From: Plantago elongata
Taxonomy: Eukaryota > Streptophyta > Magnoliopsida > Lamiales > Plantaginaceae
Assembly (NCBI GenBank): GCA_036897095.1
Contig: JAYMSP010000931.1
Span: 1-38,774, forward strand
Direction: 5' to 3'
DNA: 38,774 nucleotides
Below are positions 1 through 9,600 of this stretch, in pieces (position 1 is the first letter of the stretch; each line of letters starts with the position of its first letter). Below the pieces are notes generated by a model. It was not told the origin of the DNA, did no database searches, and saw only the letters and a list, made by a program, of their open reading frames with translations. Made by a program: the position numbers and the translations under genes.

Positions 1-48
1 TATATATATATTGATGAATGAGAAAAGGTAGGGAAAATAGTTCTATAA
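1..48 (+). repeat. 3' end of 5' LTR
   Basis: The TATATA run followed by GATGAATGAGAAAAGGTAGG matches the end of the 3' LTR at 1768-1823. The terminal CA of the 3' copy is AA here, and the PBS starts at the next base. Confidence 0.75.
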
Positions 49-64
49 TGGTATTAGAGCCATG
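49..64 (+). other. Primer-binding site (initiator tRNA-Met type)
   Basis: TGGTATTAGAGCCATG differs by one base from the standard plant copia PBS TGGTATCAGAGCCATG. It directly abuts the LTR end, as expected for priming of minus-strand DNA synthesis. Confidence 0.85.
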
Positions 65-515
65 TAAATCTCCACGAGCATTTGTTCTGTCTCTCCTTTT
101 TTCCCTCAATGAATTTTGTGGAGAAAAGACAATATTTGTATAGCTTGACAGCACAGCGGAGTCTGAGGAAAACGGAGTTTTCCGGGGATTCAGCCGTTGG
201 ATCGTCACGAAATTTTGACAGCAGCAAGATAACTCATGGAACTACAATATGGACAGTGGAGATCGGAATCAAATCGGGTTTAATAGGTCAAACTGTGTTC
301 TCAATTAAGCAACAGATTGCTGAAAATTATGATCTGATCTTATATGATATATTCGCCAGGTAATCTTTCATCTTTTTCCTCACTGTAATCAATGTGATTG
401 TCTTGCCTATATCTCTTTTGTATCTTTTCTCCCCTTTATCTTCCGCTGCAGAACTCTCATATACAGAACCTCACGTTCGATATATTCACTATATACAAAA
501 TCTCACGTTCGTCTT

Positions 516-835
516 TCGAGTTCTCCTCTGATCGAACAGTCAATTGCTATCGATCACCTCCTATGTTCGAACGGTTTTCTTCAATCTGTCGAACTTCTCT
601 TCTGATCGAACAACACACTGTTGTCGATCCCCTCCCACGTTCGAATAGTTTTCTTCAATCTGTCGAACTTCTCCTCTGGTCGAACAACCCACTGTTGTCG
701 ATCCTCTCCCATGTTCAAACAATTTTCTTCAATATGCCGAACTTCTCTTCTGATCGAACAGCCCACGTTGTCGATCCCCTTCCATGTTCGAACAGTTTTC
801 TTAAATGTATCGAACTTTCTTCTATCAACTTGCAA
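516..835 (+). repeat. 74-bp tandem repeat, about four copies
   Basis: Units restart at the GTTCGAA/GTTCAAA motif at 565, 639, 713 and 786, giving periods of 74, 74 and 73 bases. A partial unit precedes the first. Each unit carries TTTTCTTCAAT..., CGAACTTCTC and TGATCGAACA blocks. The period is close to a multiple of three, so long open frames arise on both strands. I read these as repeat artefacts, not genes. Confidence 0.9.
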
Positions 836-1696
836 TTGCCCGCAATCGTCATTCTCTTGTCCAATGATTGCCCCAGCCTGTTCGATCTCCATCGGCCGCC
901 TCAGCAATTGCTCCCGATCGTTGATCGCTCCGACAGACAATCCTCTGGCCCGGTCTTCTTATTTTGATTACATAGAGGATTTATCTTCTTCTTATGCGGT
1001 TGAGTTGTTTTCTATTCCCGCAACTCTCTTGTTGTTTTTTCTCCATGCGTCATCGCCTTCCTCAAGCAATTGTCTTAGCTACATTACGAGATCAAGTTAA
1101 GCTCCCGAAGTCACATGTCCTTATAAAAGGGTTCTCCCCATCCCCAGGTCAATCTGTCGCGCCACCAAACCATCCCACACAGCTTCCTAGTCCGAAGTTC
1201 CTTTTGGGGTTAGAGTTCACGAGTTTTTTGTTCCATCTCCAGTTGTTCGAGCTCGAGCTAGCTGTTTGAAGCTCTTGCTATCTTGGACTATTGTGGTCAC
1301 ATGTTGACCCTCTATGCTACTCAGGACTATCTCTATGTAATCACTTATTGATCCTTCTTGTTCCACCTCTATGTGGTCTTATATCCTCTCCTATTTTTTA
1401 TGCTCTGGGTGAAATTCTTTAACCCAACTCTTGCAAACTTGAGCACCTCACTGGAGTAGGGTACAAATATTTGGGTCCTCGTTCTCCATAACCAACTGCC
1501 CATGGTATCATCCATCGTCTGGTCATACATTTTGCTTCGTCTGCGCTCGTACAACATCAACGTAGAACGTCATGGATGAAATCTGATGATTCTTACCTAT
1601 AAGTCGATTTTTCACCAAAGGATTTCCACAAGTATTGTTTGATGCTTTTCAGGACATTTCAACATTCATCAAACTCGCGTTTCGATTGAGGGGAAG

Positions 1697-1823
1697 TGTT
1701 AGAAGTATAATTAAATTAGGATTCCTTAATGTTATGACTTAGAAGTATTATTAAATTAGACTTCCTTATATATATATATATGAGATTGATGAATGAGAAG
1801 AGGTAGGAAAAATAATTTTATCA
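1697..1823 (+). repeat. 3' LTR (127 bp) of the TRIM-like element
   Basis: It starts TGTTAGAAG just after a GAGGGGAAG purine tract and ends in TATCA at 1823. Inside, a block of about 30 bases (TTAGAAGTATAATTAAATTA...) occurs twice, around 1699 and 1739, followed by a TATATA run that could serve as a promoter. Only the last 48 bases can be compared with the 5' LTR. Confidence 0.75.
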
Positions 1824-1830
1824 ATAATAA

Positions 1831-1929
1831 CGAAGTGCAACTCAATTGATAAAAACATTTCCCCTCCAACCTATTGGACCTTGATGGTTCGCCTCAACTA
1901 ATTTGTTGTTTAAAGAAAAGAAAAAAACT
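1831..1929 (+). mobile_element. tRNA-derived SINE-like copy
   Basis: CGAAGTGCAACTCAATTGAT resembles a pol III A box, and GATGGTTCGCCTCA about 45 bases downstream resembles a B box. An A-rich tail (1912-1929) follows. The block CAACTCA...CCAACCTATTGG...GGTTCG recurs on the minus strand at 19107-19210, which supports a real repeat family. It lies immediately after the TRIM-like element. Limits are approximate. Confidence 0.5.
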
Positions 1930-1979
1930 AGACTTTGTGATCGAACATCACATGCTATCTTGTTAAGTCTATTTTTATA

Positions 1980-2221
1980 CTTCCCCCGTTCTGTTATAAG
2001 CTTCTCAAATATTTTTTAAGTTTAAAAAATTAGATAAGAGTATTGTTCATAAAATAACAAGACAAGAGTACTTTTATTTATAATTAAGTGGCATGAGATG
2101 TAATTTTGAGTTATTGTTTAAATATTTTAATTTTAAATTTGATTAAGAATGGATATAAATGAAAATAAGAAGTATTAATTGAATAATAAAAATGATAAAA
2201 TGAAAGGATTAGTTGGGGAAG
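1980..2221. mobile_element. Stowaway-like MITE, copy 1 (degenerate)
   Basis: A 242-bp segment flanked by TA on both sides (1978-1979 and 2222-2223). It starts CTTCCCCCGTTCTGTTATAA and ends GGGGAAG, a decayed version of the CTTCCTCCGTCCC inverted repeat seen in the copy at 17502-17753. Internal blocks such as AGATAAGAGTA, CATAAAATAA and AGTGGCATGAGATGTAATTT occur in that copy in the opposite orientation. It has no coding capacity. Stowaway elements are mobilised by mariner-like transposases and target TA. Confidence 0.7.
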
Positions 2222-2423
2222 TAATGTTTGAATGGTGGGGCTTGAGCCGGTGAGCCTACCCTAGTTGCACACTAATACATTCTGTATACAATAACTCATA
2301 TACTCTACATGTCCCTAGGAGCATATGCAGATAATACTTAGTTTTCACTTTTCGGGTGAAAATATGAGCATGGGGTATAAATTGAATTTTTTACTTAATG
2401 GTCACTTATGAGCCTTTTTTTTA

Positions 2424-2919
2424 GGTTAATTATATTTATATCATCTGAAAGTATTCGATTTTTCAAAACCACCCTTGAAATTTAAGAATTTTTACTGTTC
2501 ATATCAAAAAACGCCCTGAATTTATGATGTTCTTACCTTCCATTAAACATTTCCATTAGTCAATAAATCAACCGAGTTAACCGTTAAAAAATTTAAAAGT
2601 CAACCTTAAATGACATCATTTTTTATTTTCGTGACGTCATAAAATTTGATTTTCTGGAGTTAATAATTTATGATTTAAAAAAAAAATTTGAACGACGTCA
2701 TAAAAATTAAATAATGACGTCATTAATATATCATTTCCAGAATTTCAGAAACTCATTTTAATTATAAGGAAAAAAAAAGTCAACAACATTTTGTTGACTG
2801 ACGAAAATGTCTGTTAACTTCATTGGCTCCGTCAGTCAACTGACGGCAAAGAGGTGTGCAAAAATGTTTGGATGAATACGTACTTTCGAACTTTTCCGGG
2901 GATGTTAAAGTAATTAACC
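2424..2919. mobile_element. Short terminal-inverted-repeat element, family not identified
   Basis: GGTTAATTA at 2424 is matched by TAATTAACC ending at 2919, and similarity continues imperfectly inward. The interior is non-coding and rich in inverted repeats. There are TGACGTCA or GACGTCA palindromes at about 2632, 2692 and 2714, and AGTCAACAA...TTGTTGACT forms a hairpin near 2779-2800. The layout suits a MITE or a small non-autonomous DNA transposon. No convincing target-site duplication was seen, so the superfamily is open. Confidence 0.5.
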
Positions 2920-2930
2920 CTGTCTTTTCT

Positions 2931-4960
2931 TTTTTTTTGGGCAATTTTTTACATTTTATTGAAAGCGGTAAAAAGGATTACAGAGGTTTATGAGAACCCG
3001 TGTACAATTCCAGATCATTACAAAAGTCAAATAGAACTAGTACTACCACAAAGTAAATCAGAATCCAAAATGTGCAAACAATTTGAAAATTAACCAAACA
3101 AAATGCTCTAGTGTTTTCATAATTCAATCGTAGCTCCAATATTACATCCAAACATTCCTTGTGTTCTCCAGACCAAGCTAGGTGTAAGTCAAAATCTTTG
3201 TTCATGCTGTCTTGCTCCATGTTTTGTATAGTCATCATTTCACAAATCTTAAATGATTTTCTACGAACTGCTTTGAGGACAGGAAGTGAAACCGAGTAAG
3301 GACTTTTACTCGAATTCTTAGTAGTTCTTACAAATTTTTTGCTAGGTGGGTGAGGAGGTGGGATTACTGGGTCAACCAATTGAACCTCACAAATATCATT
3401 CTGAACCATCAAATTCGCATCATTTGGAACCAAAGAAATGCTTTCCATACTTGCAGCTACAACAACATTCTCATCTTGAGAACCATACATGGGAGAAGCT
3501 TTGATTGGGGATGCAGATAAGTTAGCCGTGTCAAAAACACCAACTTCCATTATGACAGAAGAGGAGCTAACAAGGTTGTTGGAAATACACTGAAGAGGAA
3601 GAGTACCCTGAACATTAATTTCAGACTCATTTCCAGGACCACAAACTTGTGTGACTTTAGAAGGCTCAGAACTCCACTTAGGTCAATCCGAGTAAGCATC
3701 AGACGAGCATGTATCAGATTTAGAATTACATAAAGTCTCCAAGAGAGGTCTTCTTTCAGGAAACTTAGCAAAACATTATTTCGATACATGACCTAATTTA
3801 CTACTGTGCAAGCAAAATGGAGGAGGAGTCTCATGTTTCACAATGCTTTTTAATTTTTCTCCTTGCAAATCAATAAATATATAGTCTGGAATCGACTTAG
3901 AGATATCAATCTCAACCAAAATACGAGCTTTCTCTAGTCTAGTAAAACAGCAGTGGCAGAGTCAACTTTTAAAGGTTTGCCAAACGGTTTTACCAACTCA
4001 AATAAGGCTTCAGGGTCAAACAGTAAAACAGGAAGATGCCAGAGAGAATCCAAATATGAATCAGGGGAGAATCTTTTGATAAGTTAACCAAATGAGACCA
4101 TTTCACCAAACGCATAGTAGCAGACTTGATCGAAATAGAATGTTTGAACCAAAGTAAATCGTAATCTACCTGATTAGACAAGCTAATAATGACACTGTTT
4201 TTGTTGAGAAAGTTCACCGATAACTTACCGGATAGACCAAGGTTAACCAAGGACGAAGAAATGACAGCAGGAGATGGAGCAGAAGACGAGAACCGACCCA
4301 CCAAAGAGTTGGCAAAAGGAGCCGAAAGACGTCAAATCTCTTGCTCCGAGAAGGATATCACATGAATACCATTCTCAAAAGAAGAAGGTTTAGGCGAAAC
4401 TACAGACCTTTCAGCAATAAAGCCCTTAGAGAACAAGTCCTTATCAAACAAAGAACCCGTAGGATTAGGAAGATTGACATAAGAGAAAAGCTTAGAGAAC
4501 TCACGCGATACATGAGAGGAAGGAGAAGTCCAGTCACTAAAGGGGAAGAAGCATTAGCAAACTGGACAGAAGAAGGACGGGGAAAGATGGAAGGAGAACC
4601 CAAGATCGATGGCGGCTGCAAAACAACCGTACTAGGCTGCGGAGGCGGCGCCATCTACAAAACCAAAATCATTAACAAGTCTTCATGCTCAAGCAGCAGA
4701 AAGTGAGACTAAAGAAAGCCAACGGGGAAGGATAACAGGTCGGAGTAAGGAGGAAGAAAAAGCGGGAAAACCAGGGAGAGGCAATAATGAAAAGAAAGAA
4801 CAGAGGATAAAAGAAGAGTCTGATTTAATAAAGAGAAAGAAGGATGGCTGAGGTAAGAGAGGCGGACGGAAAGGTATGAGATCGGAGGCTAGTGGGCGAA
4901 TCGACGGAGGCAACAGAAAAGGCAAATAGGATTTATGAAAAAGAGAGCACTTAATTACTT
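2931..4960 (-). mobile_element. LINE-A: L1-type element with ORF1 and 3' tail but no ORF2
   Basis: On the minus strand this reads as a 5' UTR, an ORF1 of the plant L1 type (DUF4283 plus zinc knuckle), then directly a LINE 3' tail ending in poly(A), seen as the T run at 2932-2938. No endonuclease, RT or RNase H sequence is present. The last part (about 2940-3240) matches the end of LINE-B around 16200-16578: both translate to FWIL..., both contain ELYTGS(H/Y)KP and both have GAAAATTGC-like sequence before the A tail. This points to an internal deletion, not 5' truncation. The 5' limit is approximate. An imperfect target duplication is possible (ACCCTGTCTTT near 2917 and ACCCTCTTCTTT near 4964). 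Confidence 0.75.
3240..4654 (-). pseudogene. LINE-A ORF1 (DUF4283 / zinc-knuckle nucleic-acid-binding protein), decayed
   Basis: A Pro/Ser-rich N-terminus starts at 4654 (MAPPPQPSTVV...). After a frameshift the frame continues through NGIHVISFSEQEI, an in-frame stop, and a DUF4283 core (LVGRFSS...NFLNKNSVIISL...MRLVKW), then VEIDISKSIP. A CCHC-type knuckle follows in which the second Cys is Ser and another stop falls inside (CLHSSKLGHVSK then stop). The region lines up along its length with ORF1 of LINE-C. L1 ORF1 proteins bind element RNA in the ribonucleoprotein particle. The tail (3240-3550) is a Ser/Thr-rich low-complexity segment. It cannot encode an intact protein. A 78-codon open frame in the 5' UTR (4689-4925) has no recognisable domain. 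Confidence 0.75.
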
Positions 4961-5219
4961 GTGACCCTCTTCTTTACTTTTAAACGTCCTTAAAATTTTT
5001 CATACTAATAATTCACTTTATTTATTAATTAATCACCTTAATAATTTTAATTATATTTCAATTAGACCACTTAATTAATAATAAAATCATATTATATTAG
5101 TTAATAATGAATTCATATTAAATTAAAAAATTAAAAATAAAACATAATTCCTTAAATAAAAATTAAATAAATAATTTACTAAATCAAGTCTATTAATTCA
5201 ATAAGTCAATAAAATTTAT
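4961..5219. other. AT-rich spacer, nothing recognised
   Basis: Mostly A and T with many TTAATTAA-like words. No open frame, RNA gene or element termini were seen. Confidence 0.6.
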
Positions 5220-6035
5220 TATGGGCATAATATGCCACTGGTAAAGTTTGTCACTGATAAAGTTTGCCACCGACAACGTTTATCTTGGAAATTTATAATT
5301 TGTCACTATGAAGTTTGCCACGAGCAAACTATGCCAATAAAATCAATAAATCAACAAAGTTTGCTCGAGTATTATTTGCATAGCATGCCACTGGCATAGT
5401 GTGCCGCTGACAAAGTTTCCCAACGGCATGTGTCATAGGCAAAGTTTGCCTTGGGCATTTATAAGTTGTCACTGGCAGGATGTGCCCCGAATATAATTTG
5501 CCACTGGCAAAGTTTGTTACCGACAAAATTTATATTGGGCATTTATAATTTGTCACCGACAAAGTTTGCCATTAGTATGTTCAACTAGCAAAGTTTGTCA
5601 CCAGCACAGTACGTTGCTGATAAAGTTTGCCACCGACATAGTGTGCCAGTGATAAAGTTTGTGTGCACTTCTCACGTAGTTTAAATTTTATTTATAATTA
5701 GTTCAATTAATATTTTTATTTTTTAATAAGATAAATCAACAAAATTTATCCGGACATAGTTGGTCAATGACAAAGTTTGCTACCGATACAGTGTGCGAGT
5801 GACAAAGTTTGCCACCGACATAGTGTGCCACTGGTAAAGTTTGTGCAAACTTCTCATGTTGCTTAAATTTTATTTTTTATTAGTTTAATTAATTTTTTCA
5901 TTTTTAATACTATAAATCAACAAAGTTCATCCTGGACATAATTTGTCACCGACATAGTTTGCCACGGACCAAATTTACCATCATCATAGTTTATCACTGA
6001 CAAAGTTTACCCTGTGAAAAGTTTGCTCAATGCTA
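5220..6035 (+). repeat. Degenerate minisatellite with AAAGTTTGCCAC core and higher-order structure
   Basis: Dozens of variants of (C/T)AAAGTTTGCCAC(C/T)G(A/G)CATAGTGTGCC follow one another with a basic spacing of about 20 bases. Within this, a longer unit of about 180 bases repeats: the block with GTGTGCCA(G/C)TG(A/G)TAAAGTTTGTG, then ACTTCTCA(C/T)G, then an AT-rich stretch, then AAATCAACAAA occurs at about 5642 and 5822. Earlier, more eroded versions precede it at about 5207 and 5345. It does not look coding. Confidence 0.8.
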
Positions 6036-6608
6036 CTTTTTTAATTAATCTTGTATATTATCATGTTCAGAATTCATAACCATTTTATATTGCTCATAGT
6101 TTATTTATATTTTAATTAATACTAGAAAATTAACACGTGGTACTCGCATGCGAATTTTTTACTTATTATTATTATTATAAAAATATAATTAATAATTTAT
6201 ATTATCGTAAAACTATTAATTAAATTGTAATATTAATTATAATTTAATACATGTAATAAAGAAAAACAATTGAAGGAGAATAATACTTGATGTGAAGAAG
6301 AAGGTGAAGAATGACGTTGTATGAGTATATTGGCATTTTTAATAATTAAGTAACCTCCTTGAAATGAAAAATTATAAAGTTAATTTAGCGTTAAATTGTA
6401 ATGAATCGTTGGATTATTTTTTCCTTCGGAATTAGTTTAAGACAGAAGTTTAAGACAGACGTACAGTGTAAATAAACATCTACAAACCTAAACTTCTAAA
6501 TAAGAAGCTATGAATCTCTTAACCTCCCTTTCCGTTTATAGAGTGATGACTGTGAGTGTAAGAATGTGACTTCTCATGGTCACTGGAAGCCAACAGATTT
6601 ATCTGCAT
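6036..6608. other. AT-rich region and 3' flank of the minus-strand gene
   Basis: No gene is seen. The part from about 6410 to 6608 probably holds the 3' UTR of the LRR-WD40 gene. I found no clear AATAAA on the minus strand close to the stop codon, so the polyadenylation site is not placed. Confidence 0.4.
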
Positions 6609-9600
6609 TTATGCCCAAATTGTTAACAACTTCTGCAATATTCTTCCGGTAGAATGAAAGTTCAGAGGCACAAGATTTACCTTTACAATTTCTGAATTTG
6701 AGCTTGGACGTACATAAGCCGCCAAGACACTCATGTTAAATTCCTGCAGTGGAGATATCAAATAAGCATTTCATATGAAGAAGGCATTTTATTAAGTAGA
6801 TGAAGGTCGTTAGCTGTTGCTCCATGCATCCGGGAACAACAAGCTTTATGTGCCATGTGCGCACAAGTGGTGTGGAACATTACCCGGAAAGGATCGCCCC
6901 TCAGAGACTGTACAAACATGGACGACCCTGCACTTTTACCCTGAAGAATCAAACCAAATAACGAACCTAAGATTAAGATGGGAAATGAATGATGATGATT
7001 AACAACAGAGTTAATATATGTAAAGAATCATCAGTTCAAGGCTTCTAGTACAAGCACATGCATTAACAGTGCTGGGTGAGCAGCCCCAGATCAAGGCCCG
7101 GCAATGCTCAAATTGGATTACACCATTCATGAAACCGTTGAAACAAGACAATGAAATTGCAAAGAAAACAGTCCAGTTCCTAAGTGACTTCACTTTCTAT
7201 AGTCTGACATATGTCTACTTCAGAGTCTTTGACCTCGCCTATGTCTCCAAGTCAGAGGATAAAGATGAAAGAACAGAAAGTTTGGGCGAAGAGAATCAGG
7301 AAAGGTGAAGAAGGAAAGTGGATGGCACAGAATAATGAATAAACAATTTCCATGTCTTGATCTGTTTCATCGTGCATAAGTCGACATCTCCTATAGTTGC
7401 ATAAACTTAAAGATTGATAGAGCAAAAATGAAATAGCAACATGCATTATTAAGATATAAAAAAAAAAAATACCTCCAATGAGATGTCCCGGAGCCGCCTT
7501 CCTGTACTAGCACAGCAAATGCGGACCACATGTTCATCACAACTTCCACTTATCACATAATCTCTCCCATTCATGTAGTAAGAACGCGTGTAGTTCTGAG
7601 AACTTCCAGTAGGTGCAATACCAAAATCTAGATGAAGCCTCCCATCTACAGTCAATAGCTGTTTCACCTGAAAATGATTTTATCTCTTGGTATCAAGGTT
7701 GGAAAAGAAAAGCAATAACATATTACATATCAACAGAATTCAGGTATAGTTTGTCATTATACTACTCTTTTGGAGTTCGACACAGTTACTATTTGAGTCA
7801 TTTTGCAGTTAGAGTTTGACGTCACTATCCAACGGCTTTTGTCCTCTACCTCTGGCAGCTATATACTCACGCATCAAGGCTGGGAGAAACCATTGGGATG
7901 TGTATGAGGTAATCCTCTACTCATTCGTCACCTTCATTCTCCATTACTACTTTCCTCAAATATCAATTCCTAATTCTCCGGTACAATTGCAGGTACAAGA
8001 GTGATCGTGGACATCAACTGGATATTTATTTCGATTTTTTAATAAGTTTCCCATTTGTATTTGTACTTGAACCATACGTTGATTATCCAATCATCGACTC
8101 TGTTTTGTCTTTGATTCTCATAAATCTATTGAACTATCGATTTGGGTCACAACACATATTCTAGATCTTTTTTATATATTTATCTATCTTCTTTTTTTTC
8201 TTCGCAAAACATTATTTCGAGTAGCTTCCTTGACTCACTAGATCATTTTAGTAATATGGTAATCTAGGCAAGTACATTATCCCAAATGAACTCAAAAGTC
8301 AAAAGTACTTCAGTTTACCAGACAATCATATGAATCAAGTCCAGTTAACAGAACAAAAAAATCCTAATGCACTTATCGCAGGTAAGAAGAAGTAAGAATA
8401 CATAATTACCTCATTGTCAACAGCTGAAACTAGAAGATAATGATCATCCAGAGAAAAGCAGACCATAACATTCCCTCGGGAACTTGAAACCGCATAACAA
8501 GGCTGGTTCGGTGTTTGCCTTAGATCCCACATCTTAACATACTGATCAAACGATGACGTTACAAAGAGTGACGGGGAGTGGTTTGAGAATTTAACTACAT
8601 TAATATGTTCTTGATGCATATCAGCAAAAATCTGCAAGCGCTTCCCAGTGTTGATATCATACAAAGAAACATGTTTTGAGTATCCACTTGCAAGGAACAG
8701 TTCATCGGTTGAATTGACATGAACAGAAGTCAACTGGTCAAACTCGTCAAAGTTGACAGACCCACGACCTACACAAGTGCCTCTGCTTATGGTGGGCATA
8801 TGCTGTGTGTCATACAACCTGAGTGAACCATTATCAGAGCCAGCAATGAGCTGAAATGCAAAATTTCAGTTAGCGTCAGACCAGAAGAGAAGTAAAGATT
8901 AGGACATTAAACCACACTTTGAATTTGCTGCAAGCTCTTCAAAGTCTTTAACATTAATAAAAATAGCAGAGGGGGAGAGGAAAGGAAAGGAAAAGGCTTT
9001 GTTTTACAGCTATCCCATGACCTAATGTATCAAATGCATTTGGATTCACATGAATTTTTACTGATGAAAAGAACAGACTAAAAAGAATAGTCGTACTTGA
9101 GCAACATAGCATGGATGCTCTAAAGGAACATGTAACCAAATTCAGACCCCCCTAACTTCAGAAAAATGTATTAATACACTGATTAATGGGAAAATTCTCA
9201 AAACTCCTTTCACACTAAGTATTACATACAAAATAAGACCCGACATGAGTTAATACGGTATTGTAAATCAGTGAATCATGTGTTAATCTAATGATGTAAC
9301 CCAGCGAGTCATGTGTTAATATAGTGTTGTAACGCAGAGGGTTTCTAGTTGTACTAATATTTGGGGAGGGTTACTGCACGTGATGAACACGTGATAAATT
9401 GTACTGATTTGTGAGGATTTATATTGAAGTTTCATAGACTAAATTCCATCTACAATTTGACAAGCAAATTATATGAGGAAAGAAAAAAGAAATTAGCGCT
9501 GTAAGAGAAATATCCAAGCAAGCAATATCCATAATATTATGAATGTGGTTAAAAAGGGCTCAAAGCATTTGACAAAACAGTTCAAGTTGTTTAAGCTTAG

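Larger units (their letters stand above)
1..1823 (+). mobile_element. TRIM-like non-autonomous LTR retrotransposon, 5' end cut by window
   Basis: The end of a 5' LTR (1-48) is followed directly by a primer-binding site matching initiator tRNA-Met. About 1.65 kb later come a purine-rich tract (around 1686-1696) and a 127-bp 3' LTR. The last 48 bases of the two LTRs match with a few substitutions. The internal region has no recognisable gag, protease, integrase or RT, so the element must have been moved in trans. The PBS and the purine-tract-plus-TGTTAG junction are typical of Ty1-copia elements. The reading frames inside (for example 398-967) come from a tandem repeat and resemble no known protein. 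A full copy would be about 1.9 kb, between typical TRIM and LARD sizes. LTR boundaries are firm at the 3' side, but the true 5' end lies outside the window. Confidence 0.75.

Noticed and set aside
516-835. CRISPR-like repeat array
   Set aside because: Units are contiguous with no unique spacers, diverged, and in plant DNA. It is a plain tandem repeat.
398-967. Long overlapping open frames on both strands in the first kilobase
   Set aside because: They arise from the 74-bp tandem repeat inside an LTR element and resemble no known protein.
7668-8409. Possible extra exon or captured sequence in intron 7
   Set aside because: Joining exons 7 and 8 directly keeps the WD40 frame and sequence, and nothing in the intron resembles a WD repeat or a recognisable element.
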